From assembly GCF_000186865.1 (NCBI RefSeq), contig NW_008705563.1:2480508-2544336 (forward strand): 63,829 nucleotides of DNA, given 5' to 3'. Under the pieces are notes generated by a model. That model was not told where the DNA came from, did not search any database, and saw only the letters and a list, made by a program, of their open reading frames with translations. The translations under genes and the position numbers were made by a program. This DNA comes from Aureococcus anophagefferens (lineage: Eukaryota; Sar; Pelagophyceae; Pelagomonadales; Pelagomonadaceae). Positions 40,663-49,587 of the stretch are shown here, in pieces (position 1 is the first letter of the stretch; every line of letters starts with the position of its first letter).

Positions 40663-43629
40663 TTACGCGTCCTCGGGCGACGGCCGCTGGGACGCGTCGA
40701 ACTTGGCGGCCCAGGCGCCGGGCAGGTCGGGGCCCTGGGAGCTCGCGAGGCTCGTGTAGCAGAGCACGCTCGCGCGCTTCTGCGGCTCCGAGTCCTGGCT
40801 CTGCGACTCGGAGTGCTGCGACTCGAGGAGCGCGCGCGCCGCGCGGAGCCGGCCCTCGTCGTCGTGCTTCTTCTTCGTCGTCGTCGGGCCCGCGGCGGAC
40901 CGCGACTGGACGACGCAGTCGCCGAAGGCGTGCGGCCTGTCCTTGTCGGGCGCGACGAACTTGCGGCGCTTCGGCGACTCCGGCGGCGGCCGCTCCGGCG
41001 ACGGCCGCTTCGCCGCCGGCGACGGCGCGCGGGGGGGCTCCGGCGCGCGGGGGGCCTCCGGCGCGCGCGGCGACGGCGCCGCGCGCGGCGACGCGCCAAG
41101 CCCGCGGCGGCGGAACGCGCCGAGCGCGACCGTGAGCGCCGCCGGCAGCCGCAGGTCGCCGCGGACGACGCGCAGGGCCGCGTCGGCGACGGGCGCGAGC
41201 GCGTCGTCGCCGAAGGCTGCCGCGAGCAGGGGCGCGACGGCCGCGAGCGCGCCCGCGTCCAGCGTCTCGGCGACGGGCGCGTCGGCCGTCGGCGCGACGG
41301 CCGCGCGCCGCGCGGCGTCGCCGAGGCCCCGGAGCGGCGCGCCGCAGAGCGCCNNNNNNNNNNNNNNNNNNNNNNNNNNNNNNNNNNNNNNNNNNNNNNN
41401 NNNCCGCGCCGCCGCCGGCGCGAGCGCGGCGCACGCGGCGACGGCGCCGTCGGGGCCCGCGAGGTCCGCGAGCGCGCGCGCGAGCGCGTCGACGTCCGCG
41501 CCGTCGAGGAACGCGCGCGCGCAGACGCGGGCCGCCGCGGGCAGCCCGTCGGCGCCCGCGGCGTCCGCGAGGGGCGTCGCGAGGCCCGCGGCGACGGCCG
41601 CGAGCCGCGGGCGCTGCTTGAGGTCCGCGTCCCCGGCGGCGGCGTGGCGCGCGTCGAGCTCGTCGAGGAGCAGCTCGGGCGCGCTCGCCGCGTCCGCCGC
41701 GAGCCGCGCGAGCTCGTCGAGCCGCTGGCGCGACATGGACGCGTCGAGCCAGGCGCCGTCCTTGATGGCGAGCGCGTGGAGCGCGGGCCAGGCGAGGAGC
41801 GCCGCGGACGGCGCGTCGGCGCGCCGGCCGCGCGTCGCCGCGGTCCAGAACGCGAGGAGCAGGTCCGGCTCGAGGCCCCGGGCGCCGGCGAGCGCGGGCT
41901 CCAAGAGCTCGGCCTCGAGGCACGCGCCGAGCTTCGCGGCGCGCGCCTCGGTCGCGAGCGCCCGGAGGTCCTCGGGCGCGCCGTACCTCGCGCGGACGAA
42001 CGCGTCGAAGAGGCCGTCGTCGTCCTCGGCGCGCGGCGCCAGGGCCAGCGCCCGCGCGGCGTCGAGGGCCGCGCCGTCGACGTCGCGGTCGAGGACGCGC
42101 TGGAACGCGGCGGCCGCGGCCGCGCCGAGCGGCGCCGCGGCCGCGCGCGCGCCGACGACCGCGAGCGCCGACGCGACGTCGAGCTCCGGCGCGGCCGCGA
42201 AGGCGTCGAGGGCGCCGTCGAGGGCGCCCGGCGGCGCGCCGCGCGCGCAGGCCTCGACGACGCCCGCGCCGCCGAAGCTCCCGAGCACGGCGCCGAGGCG
42301 GCCCGCGGCGGCCGCGTCTCCGACGAGCACGAGCACGGCCTCGCGCACGCCCGGCACGCCGGCGAAGCACGCCTTGTAGGGCTTGGCGATCATGGCCCCC
42401 TGGGACTTGAGGAACTTGGCGCGGCGCGGCGCGTCGCTCGCGCGCATGCAGGCGTAGACGGCGGCCCAGGCGCCGAAGAACGAACCGAGGCACGCGGCGG
42501 CCGCGTCGTCGCCGGGCGCCGTGTCGTCGTGGGCGGCGTAGCGCTGCACGGCCGTCTTGCACTTGGAGAGGATCTTCACGAGGCCCGTGGCGACGTCGAC
42601 GCGGTCGCGGAACACGGGCAGCGGGTCGCACGCGTTTAGCGCCGCGGCCGCCGCGTCGCAGACCGCCGCGGCCGCGACCGCGGACCGCCGCGCGACCGCG
42701 CCGCCGGAGTCGCCGGGCGCGGGCGCGTGGGCCTCGGCGAGCCAGGCCCGCCACGCGGGGAGGAGCGCGGCCGGCAGCGTCCGCGCGGCGACGGCCGCCG
42801 CGAGCGGCCGCGCGCGGGCGACGACCGGCGCGAACGCGCGGAGCGCCTCCACGGCGAGCGCGCGCGCCTCCGCGCAGGGCGCGCCCAGGCGGTTCAGCAG
42901 CGCGACGTCCCAGTGCGAGTCGTCGTCGGGCTGCGTCTGGGACGCGCCCGGCGCGGGCGTCGGCGCCGCCGGGTCGCCGCCGCACGCGCCCGACGCCCGG
43001 CACGCGGCCGCGGCCGCGCCGTCCGTCGCGCAGCCGCGGCCCACGGCCGCCAGGGCCCGCAGGGCCATGGTCTCGAGCGACCGGTCGCCGCCGAGGCGCA
43101 GCGCCGCCAGCGCGACGCCGCACCAGCGCCCGGCGTAGTCGGGGGGCTCGCGGCCGGGGCCGCAGCGCGCGCGGATCTCGAGCGCGGCCGCGAGCGCCGC
43201 GCCGTCGCCGTAGCGCAGGGCCGCGCCGGCGCAGTTGAGCGCCGCGCGCGACGCCGCGCTCCGCCCGAGGCCCGCGCGCCGCAGCGCGGCCGCGAGCCCG
43301 GGCCGCGCGCCGGCGACGCGGCACGCCGCCGCGAGCGCGCGCGCGGCGCCGCGGCGCCGGGCCGCGTGCGCGGCGCCGGCGTCCCGCAGATCCCGCAGCG
43401 CGGCGCCGACGAGGCAGGGCGCGTAGGCCTCGAGGGCGCGCGCCTCGGCGGCCTCGGCGGCGAGGCGCTCCTCCGGCTCCGAGTCCTGCTCGTAGCTGAG
43501 AAGGCTGCAGGTCTCCGACGGCGCCTCGCTGAGGATGGCGACGAGCTTGTCGTAGGTGGCCTCGCGGTCGTCGGACTGCTGCCAGGCGACGGCGGTGAGC
43601 GTCGGCGGCGGTGCGACGACGAGGGCCAT
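40663..43629 (-). CDS. Large helical-repeat protein with a C-terminal SQ cluster, interrupted by an assembly gap
   Basis: A frame of about 988 codons from ATG 43629 to 40663, open on both sides of a 50-N gap at 41354-41403; since the gap size may be nominal, the join is not proven. The first 750 residues are Ala/Leu-rich paired helices (ALAVEALRAFAPVVARARPL, SALAVVGARAAAAPL), typical of HEAT/ARM-type solenoids. The C-terminal 120 residues are disordered, with Pro/Ser motifs and closely spaced SQ sites (ESQHSESQSQDSEPQ) that resemble ATM/ATR target clusters. That would fit a chromosome-maintenance protein such as a RIF1-like scaffold, but I see no diagnostic motif. Function is unassigned. Confidence 0.6.
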   Translation of the reverse strand: MALVVAPPPTLTAVAWQQSDDREATYDKLVAILSEAPSETCSLLSYEQDSEPEERLAAEAAEARALEAYAPCLVGAALRDLRDAGAAHAARRRGAARALAAACRVAGARPGLAAALRRAGLGRSAASRAALNCAGAALRYGDGAALAAALEIRARCGPGREPPDYAGRWCGVALAALRLGGDRSLETMALRALAAVGRGCATDGAAAAACRASGACGGDPAAPTPAPGASQTQPDDDSHWDVALLNRLGAPCAEARALAVEALRAFAPVVARARPLAAAVAARTLPAALLPAWRAWLAEAHAPAPGDSGGAVARRSAVAAAAVCDAAAAALNACDPLPVFRDRVDVATGLVKILSKCKTAVQRYAAHDDTAPGDDAAAACLGSFFGAWAAVYACMRASDAPRRAKFLKSQGAMIAKPYKACFAGVPGVREAVLVLVGDAAAAGRLGAVLGSFGGAGVVEACARGAPPGALDGALDAFAAAPELDVASALAVVGARAAAAPLGAAAAAAFQRVLDRDVDGAALDAARALALAPRAEDDDGLFDAFVRARYGAPEDLRALATEARAAKLGACLEAELLEPALAGARGLEPDLLLAFWTAATRGRRADAPSAALLAWPALHALAIKDGAWLDASMSRQRLDELARLAADAASAPELLLDELDARHAAAGDADLKQRPRLAAVAAGLATPLADAAGADGLPAAARVCARAFLDGADVDALARALADLAGPDGAVAACAALAPAAARXXXXXXXXXXXXXXXXXALCGAPLRGLGDAARRAAVAPTADAPVAETLDAGALAAVAPLLAAAFGDDALAPVADAALRVVRGDLRLPAALTVALGAFRRRGLGASPRAAPSPRAPEAPRAPEPPRAPSPAAKRPSPERPPPESPKRRKFVAPDKDRPHAFGDCVVQSRSAAGPTTTKKKHDDEGRLRAARALLESQHSESQSQDSEPQKRASVLCYTSLASSQGPDLPGAWAAKFDASQRPSPEDA
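41354..41403. other. Assembly gap of 50 N
   Basis: A run of exactly 50 N in an otherwise continuous coding region; round gap lengths are often placeholders, so the true missing length may differ. Confidence 1.
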
Positions 43630-43978
43630 CGTTGCCTTGACGCGTCTCTAAACGTAGGGGGCCCGGGAGGAACCGCGGGGGACGGGAGGCTCAGAGGGGT
43701 CTCACAGGCGCGGGAGGCGCCAGTGGACGGCGGCCATCGTTGCCGCAGGTTCTCGACGCTCAGGAGCGCTCGCCTCGTTCGAACTCTGCTGCGGCCGCAG
43801 GCGGATACTGCGGCATCATTGCATATTGACTCGACTGCTCTCACAGATTCAGGAGATGGCAGCCCTGGAGTGCCAGACGCGCCCATAGCCAGCGAAAAAA
43901 TCCGAGAAAGACTCTCACATAGCTGCCCGGGAGTGCTAAGAACGCGTTCGTGACCAGCGACAAGCACCAAATCATCCC
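43630..43978. other. Divergent intergenic region
   Basis: 349 bp between the starts of the helical-repeat gene and the RING-CH/AlgH gene. It is GC-rich near 43640-43750 and AT-richer from 43800 on (CATATTGACTCGACTGC, AAAAAATCCGAGAAAG). No coding bias; it must carry both promoters. Confidence 0.5.
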
Positions 43979-44857
43979 ATGGACCTGCCCGTCTGCCGCA
44001 TCTGCCTCGAGCCCGACGACCGGGAGAACCTCGTCGCCCCCTGCGGCTGCAAGGGATCCGCGCGATACGTCCACCGCGCCTGCATCGACGAGTGGCGCGC
44101 CTCGGCGGGCTCCTGGAAGGTCGAGGCCTGCACGGTGTGCCGCCAGCCCTTCGTCGGCCTCGGCCCGCCGCCGCCGCCGAAGAAGGCGTCGGGCTTATTG
44201 TCGTTCCTCTCGCGGGCGGACCCGCGGTCGACGCCGGACCCGGCGCTGCGGCCGGGCCTGCTCCTGAGCTCGACGAACGCGCCGGACCTGGAACCGTCGA
44301 GCTTCTGGTTCCAGTGCGTCGTGCTGCTCGTCGAGCACGACGACCGGGGGTCCGTGGGCTTGGTGCTCAACAAGCCCTGCGGCGCGCCCAAGCCCGAGGA
44401 CGCGGCCCTCGCGAGCCGGTCGCGGCGCGCGGGCGCGACCTACGAGAGCGTCCAGGGCGGCTTCGCGCCCTGGGACAACGACGCGATCTTCGCGCTCGCC
44501 AAGTCGCGGAGCGACGCGCAGGCGCTCGCGCGGCCGGGCGGCCGCGTCGTCGCCGCGGCGCCGGACCTCTTCGTGGCCCGCTTCGCCGCGCCCGCGCGGC
44601 CCCGCGTGTCCTACGCGAACCGCTTCCGGGGCCTGTTCCGGCGGCGGAAGCCCGCGGCCGACGAGGCGCCGGCGCCGCCGCCGGCGCCGGCCGACGGGGC
44701 GAGCCTCGACCTGCGCGTCGTGCACCTCACCGCGGACTGGGGCTACCGGCAGCTCGACGACGAGTGCCGCGCGGGCCACTGGCGGGCCCACCCGCGCGCG
44801 TCGCCGGCGTCCGTCGCGCTCCTCCCGAGCCGCGGCATGTGGGCGGGCCTCCAGTAG
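43979..44857 (+). CDS. RING-CH domain fused to an AlgH/UPF0301 domain
   Basis: A 292-aa single-exon protein. Residues 5-57 form a RING-CH (C4HC3) zinc finger: CRICLEP, APCGCKG, YVHRACIDEW, CTVCRQPF. This finger is typical of MARCH-type E3 ubiquitin ligases. After a proline spacer, residues about 88-290 match the AlgH/UPF0301 (DUF179) family: LRPGLLLSSTNAPD, FQCVVLLVEHDDRGSVGLVLN, then VQGGFAPWDNDAI, and a closing WGYRQLDDECRAGHWRAHPR. That family is common in bacteria and plastids, with no settled biochemical role. No transmembrane segment is visible, unlike most MARCH proteins. The frame is continuous, so the fusion is real at sequence level; its function is unknown. Confidence 0.88.
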   Translation: MDLPVCRICLEPDDRENLVAPCGCKGSARYVHRACIDEWRASAGSWKVEACTVCRQPFVGLGPPPPPKKASGLLSFLSRADPRSTPDPALRPGLLLSSTNAPDLEPSSFWFQCVVLLVEHDDRGSVGLVLNKPCGAPKPEDAALASRSRRAGATYESVQGGFAPWDNDAIFALAKSRSDAQALARPGGRVVAAAPDLFVARFAAPARPRVSYANRFRGLFRRRKPAADEAPAPPPAPADGASLDLRVVHLTADWGYRQLDDECRAGHWRAHPRASPASVALLPSRGMWAGLQ

Positions 44858-44867
44858 TGGCAGGCTC

Positions 44868-45869
44868 CTACTTCTTAAAGCGGATGACGGAGTGGTGGCC
44901 GACGAGGTTCTCGACGCGGTAGCAGACGGAGATGGTCGGGAACTGGGGCCGGAGGCAGTCCATGAGGAGCTGGGTCACGGGCGTCGAGTTCTCGTCGCGG
45001 TGGGAGAAGGCGAGGTAGAACTCGTCGACGGACGGCAGCGCCGCGAGCGTCCGCCAGAGCAGCGGGACGACGTCGAAGTCGTAGCCCGGGTAGAGCACGT
45101 CCGCCGCGCAGGCGATCGTCGGCGCCGCGGCGGCGACGAGCGGGCCCGGCGCGTCGCCAAAGTCCAGCGCCTCGACGGCGACGCCCGGCGCCCGCGTCGC
45201 GAGGTCCGCGAGGCCCGCGAGCGCGTCGCCGCGATCCGTGGCGACGACCTCGGCGCCGAGCGCCGACGCCGCGAGGGCGACGACGCCCGTGCCGCTGCCG
45301 AGGTCCACGAGGCTCCGCCCCGCGAGGCCCTTCCGCTTCTTCGCGTCGCCCAGGTACGCGGCGAGGACGACGCCGCCGTTCCAGACGAAGCGCGACACGC
45401 CGAAGCCGTAGACCTCGGCGACGCGGAGCCGCAGGCCGCCGAGCGCCACGTCGCGGACGGCGGCTGTCGCCTCGCCGACCTCGAGGGCCGTCGGGAGCAC
45501 GTCGAGCGCGCGCAGGTGAGCGCCCGACGCCGCCGCGCGGACCTCCGCGACGCCGGCGACGTCGAGAGTCGCGACCCAGCGGCTGCCCCGCCTCGCGAGC
45601 GCCACGGCGCGCGCCGCGCCGTCGCGATGGATGGCGACGCAGGTCACGTCGAGGCCATTGATGACGTCGTGGTAGCGGTCCGACCCGGCGAAGGGCACGA
45701 CCTCGTCCAAATGCTCGTCCGTGAGCCCCACGTCGAGGGCGAGGCGGCCGTCGACGACCTGCGGCACGCCGTAGGTGCGGCGCGACGCGAAGAATTTCAG
45801 CCGGAGCAGGAGCTCGTCGCCGACGAAGGTGCGCCGCGGCGGGGACTTCTTCGCGACGACGGCGGCCAT
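44868..45869 (-). CDS. METTL21-like methyltransferase
   Basis: A 333-aa protein. The C-terminal half has RFVWNGGVVLAAYLGD, SAM motif I SLVDLGSGTGVVALAAS, VVATDRGD, and the motif-II region IACAADVLYPGYDFD, followed by EFYLAFSHRDENS. This is the Methyltransf_16 arrangement, with DVLYP standing for the D-x-x-Y active-site block. The N-terminal 140 residues (DELLLRLKFFASRRTYGVPQ) form an extra domain I do not recognise. A protein lysine target is likely by family. It is convergent with the RING-CH/AlgH gene (10 bp between stops). Confidence 0.8.
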   Translation of the reverse strand: MAAVVAKKSPPRRTFVGDELLLRLKFFASRRTYGVPQVVDGRLALDVGLTDEHLDEVVPFAGSDRYHDVINGLDVTCVAIHRDGAARAVALARRGSRWVATLDVAGVAEVRAAASGAHLRALDVLPTALEVGEATAAVRDVALGGLRLRVAEVYGFGVSRFVWNGGVVLAAYLGDAKKRKGLAGRSLVDLGSGTGVVALAASALGAEVVATDRGDALAGLADLATRAPGVAVEALDFGDAPGPLVAAAAPTIACAADVLYPGYDFDVVPLLWRTLAALPSVDEFYLAFSHRDENSTPVTQLLMDCLRPQFPTISVCYRVENLVGHHSVIRFKK

Positions 45870-46022
45870 CGCGCAAGGGCTACTTTGCGACCATATTCGC
45901 GGGCTGCAGAGAGGTGAAAGCTGAAGCCTCCAATGCATCGATATTCCTCAACTCCACACTCACATAAAAAAATCATCTCGGCATCTTGAACGCTCGAGCA
46001 ACGCGCGCGCCGCGCGCGCGCC

Positions 46023-48155
46023 ATGCTTCGATTGCATCGGCGAAGCATGGCCAAGTTATGCGCTGTCGCGTGCCTTCTGTCCGTGGCGTCGTCGTTCGTG
46101 GTCCCGCGCAGCGCGCGCTCCCAGACCCTCGTCGTGCGCTCCAAGACCTACGACGACGAGACGGACGTGAACGTGCTCATGACGGCGCTCAACGCCGCCG
46201 TCGCCCGCGAGGACTTCCGGGAGGCGTCGAGCTGCAAGAAGCGGCTCGACGCTTTGCGGGGCGGCGCGGCCGCGGCGGCGCCGCAGGCGGGCGACTGGGA
46301 GCAGGAGGGCGCGCCGCGGTGGCTCCAGCGGCGGCTGAGGGACTTGGGCATGCGGTTCCCGACGCCCGTCCAGGCCGCGGCCGTCCGCGAGGTCGCCGGC
46401 AACGGCGGCGACTGCGTCATCGCGGCGCCGACGGGCAGCGGCAAGACCCTGGCCTTCCTCGTGCCCCTGCTCGGCGCCGTGGAGGGCGAGATGATGCGCC
46501 GCGAGCGGCGCCAGCTCGAGGCGAGTTCAAACCTCGGCCTGCTCACGCCCGCGGCGGCGATGGCGGCCTTCTCGCCGGCGCTCTGGACGTCGGCGCAGGT
46601 GTCGCCGCCGAGCCGGCCGCCCCAGTTCGGCCCGCGGCGCGGCGCGCCGCTCGCGCTCGTCCTCGCGCCGAGTCGGGCGCTCGCGGTGCAGCTGGCGACG
46701 GCGACGTTCAGTTTGGTCGGCGGCACGAACCGCAACAAGGGCTCCTACTTCCCCGGCGACAAGGCGTCGCTGTTCGCCTACGAGGGCCCCAAGGGCGCGC
46801 GCGTCGTCGCGCTCGCGTCCGACGGCGACGCGGAGCGCGCGGTCCGCGCCGCGCGGAGCCGGAGGGACGGCGCGTACAAGCGCGCGCTCGCGGACGGCCT
46901 CGTCTTCGACGAGGGCCGCGTGCGGCCCGTCGACGAGACCCAGTTCGACGACCTCGAGGACTGCGACGTGCTCGTCGCCGACGCGCGGACGCTGCTGGAC
47001 GCGCTCGACAGGGCAGCAAAAGAGAGCGAAATTCCCAACTTCAAAGGCTCATATCTCGGCCGTTTTCCACTCGTTTCGGCTGATTTTTGGACGAGCGATC
47101 ATCTCTCGGAACGGTCTCGAAGCGTGGATGCTTTTTCCGGAACGCGAGCGCGCGGAACACTCACGTTGAAGCGACGTTGAATCACCCTTTTGCTGCCCAG
47201 GCGCTCGAGGACGCGCCGGACCTCTTCGACGCGAGCGCGCTGCGCCTCGTCGCCGTCGACGAGGCCGACGCGATCGCCCGCGAGGCGCGCGACGTGCTCG
47301 ACCGGCTCGGCGACCCGCCGGGCGCCGCGCGCCTGCTCGTGGGCGCGTCGCTCGACGGCAGCGAGGCCGCCGCGCTCGCGCGCGGCGGCCCCGTCGCGGC
47401 CGTCGACGCGCGCGGCGCGCGAAACGGCGAAGCTCGCGGCGCCGGCGAGCCTCGACCACCGCTTCATGGGCGTGGAAGACTACCGGCTCCCCCTCGTGCT
47501 CGCGCGGTCCCTCCGGCGGGACCTGGCGGACTGGGAGGCGGCGGGGTCGCCGCCGCCGCGGCCGCGCGCCGTCGTCTTCGCGCGCGACGAGGCCGGCGCG
47601 CGCGCGCTCGCGGACCCACTGCGCACGGCGCTCTGGGGCGCCCACGCCGTGGCGGCGCTGCTGCCGGAGACGGGCGGCGCGCCCCTCGAGGCCGCGGCGT
47701 CCTTCGGCCGCGCGGGCGCCGAGTCGGGCGACGACTTCGCGGCCGTCGCGGCCGTCAACGCGGCGACGCTGCTCGTGACGGTGCCTTCGGCCGCGCGGGG
47801 CCTCGACTTCCCCAACGTGTCCCACGTCTACGCCGTCGGCGCGCCGCCGGGCGACGGCCGCGACGCCGCGGCGACCTACGCGCACGTCGCGGGGAGGTGC
47901 GGCCGCGTGGGCCAGGCGGCCCGCGGCGTCGTCACGACGCTCGGCGGCGACGACGACCGCGCGGCGCTCGAGGGCGTGCTGCGGGACCACTTCGAGGGCG
48001 TCGAGGTCGCGGACGCGGCGCCGCCGCCGTCCCTCGCGGACGAGCCCCTCCCGGACGAGCCCCTCCCGGGCGCGGGCGCGGACGCGGACGCGCAGCGCGC
48101 CTACCTCGAGGACGTCTTCGCCCTGCGCGACGTCGACGACGGCGGCGGCGACTAA
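46023..48155 (+). CDS. Plastid-type DEAD-box helicase with UVR motif, introner-split, one frameshift
   Basis: Exon 1 is 46023-47000 and exon 2 is 47201-48155; the 200-bp intron is an introner. A leader (LCAVACLLSVASSFVVPRS) with an SSFVVP motif suggests plastid import. A UVR-type helix pair (LNAAVAREDFREASSCKKRL) follows. Helicase motifs are Q (FPTPVQAAAV), I (APTGSGKT), II (DEAD, directly after the intron), V-like PSAARGLDFPNV and VI (HVAGRCGRVGQ). DEAD-box proteins remodel RNA or RNPs with ATP. In exon 2 the good frame jumps by one base inside the GC tract 47401-47420, between VAAVDAR and ARETAKLAAPASLDHRF. One extra base there, a sequencing error or a true mutation, would break the protein. 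Confidence 0.82.
47009..47200 (+). mobile_element. Introner B4 (family B, 192 bp)
   Basis: The element runs CAGGGCAGCAAAAGAG to CTTTTGCTGCCCAG between perfect duplications GCGCTCGA (47001-47008 and 47201-47208). The donor is GC, from the first two bases of the duplication; the acceptor is the element's AG. The junction is phase 0 (GAC|GCG CTC) and the intron exactly 200 bp. It is nearly identical to B2. It separates helicase motifs I and II. Confidence 0.96.
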
Positions 48156-49388
48156 TTAGCCTAGGCCGAGGCTATCGAGGAAGCCGGCGTCGGAGAGGCC
48201 CGGCGCGCCGTCGGCGACGCCGAGGGCCGCGACGGCGCCGGCGCCGTCGACGTAGCGGAACTCGCGGAGCCGCGTCGCGTTGCCCGGGATCGTCGCGTGG
48301 ACGAGGTCGCCGAGGAGGTCGAACCGGTTGCACCCGTCGAACTGCGCCGCGAGGGGACAGGCGGACCCGCAGGCGAGGTCGAGCGCGCCCGGGAACCGGC
48401 CGCGCGCCGCGGCGAACGTGAGCTTCTTCGCCTCCCAGTACGTGAGATCGCGCCAGAGCTCGCCGTCGTAGGCGACGCAGCCGGCCTCGCCGGCGACCTC
48501 CAAGATCGTGTGCCAGAGGCTGTACTGGTCCTTGAAGGAGCAGCGGTTGTCGAACCAGCGCGCGAGGAAATCCACGGCGAAGGCGGTGCTCCGCGCGTAG
48601 TAGCGGCTCCCGCTCGCGCGCCAGAAGAAGGACTTCTCGACGTGGAACGCGACGTCGGTCCCCGGCGACGCGAGCGGCGCCGGGTCCCACGGCCGCGGTG
48701 CCGCGGCGTCGAGGTCGACGAAATACACGCCGTCGACCGTCGGATCCGCGAGGACCGCCAGCGCCGCGGGCATCTTGATGTAGTGGTTGCTCACGAGGCC
48801 GACGTCGCCCCGGTCCACGCGGCCGTCGTAGAACGAGTCGCCGAGGCGCCGGGGGACGCGGCCGGCCTCGGCGCTCGCGAGGCACGTCGGCTTCGTCGCG
48901 CGTCCGAGCGTCGGCGGCAGTTCGCCGATCCACAGGAAGGGCCGCAGGCCCGCGGCGCGCGCGTACGCGAGCTTGTGGAGGAAGAGCGGCCAGAGGCGGA
49001 ACAGGTAGTCCGCGCCGTTCGCGACCATGACGAGCGCCGGGCCCTCGGGCGTTCTCGACCGCCGGTGCTCGCAGACCGCGGGCCGGCGGCGGAACCGACG
49101 AGAACTGTGGTCGCGGGGGGACGCGGTGAGCTGCGAGTCGTCGGCGAAGGCGATCGCGAGCTCCGGCGCTCGGGGCGACGCGGACCCGTCGCGCGCGAGG
49201 CCCGCCTCGACGTCGAAGGCGCAGGCGACGTCGATGGGTCCGAAGGCCGCCATCCAGCCGCAGTGCTTCGAGCCGCACCTATCGGCGCTCGGGCTGAGCC
49301 AGGCGTCGACGTAGCGTCGCGTGGCGTCGTCGGAGCGTGTCGACGCGACGACGAGGGCGAACAAGAGGGGTCGTCTTCGATGGCGCAT
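48156..49388 (-). CDS. Secretory-pathway glycosyltransferase-like protein
   Basis: A 410-aa protein with a signal peptide (RRPLLFALVVASTRS). VMVANGADYLFRLWPLFLHK, then VSNHYIKMPAALAVL, then GVYFVDLDAAAP (a DxD-type acidic motif), WRASGSRYYARSTAFAVDFL and FKDQYSLWHTIL are the blocks expected in nucleotide-sugar transferases of the GT34/GT77-like fold. The donor sugar is unknown. Its stop codon abuts that of the DEAD-box gene: the two stops are adjacent with no spacer, so their 3' UTRs must overlap. The start CAT at 49386-49388 overlaps an ATG of the opposite-strand frame. Confidence 0.65.
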   Translation of the reverse strand: MRHRRRPLLFALVVASTRSDDATRRYVDAWLSPSADRCGSKHCGWMAAFGPIDVACAFDVEAGLARDGSASPRAPELAIAFADDSQLTASPRDHSSRRFRRRPAVCEHRRSRTPEGPALVMVANGADYLFRLWPLFLHKLAYARAAGLRPFLWIGELPPTLGRATKPTCLASAEAGRVPRRLGDSFYDGRVDRGDVGLVSNHYIKMPAALAVLADPTVDGVYFVDLDAAAPRPWDPAPLASPGTDVAFHVEKSFFWRASGSRYYARSTAFAVDFLARWFDNRCSFKDQYSLWHTILEVAGEAGCVAYDGELWRDLTYWEAKKLTFAAARGRFPGALDLACGSACPLAAQFDGCNRFDLLGDLVHATIPGNATRLREFRYVDGAGAVAALGVADGAPGLSDAGFLDSLGLG

Positions 49389-49587
49389 GCTTCCGCTCCG
49401 CTCGCGCCGCCGCCGCTTCTTCTCGTCGTCGTCGTCGGGCGTCGACTCCTTCTGCTTCCGGTGCTTCTTCCTTGCGATGGCGCCGCCTCGTCCTCGGGCG
49501 TCGAGAGCTCTTGCCGCAAGCGTTCAGCGAGCTGTGGATGCTGTCCCATCTGGTCCACAGTGGACCACACTGGACCAAGTGGAGATC

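Noticed and set aside
40516..42639. Plus-strand frame across the N gap
   Set aside because: Arg/Gly/Val-rich shadow of the minus-strand helical-repeat protein, also crossing the gap.
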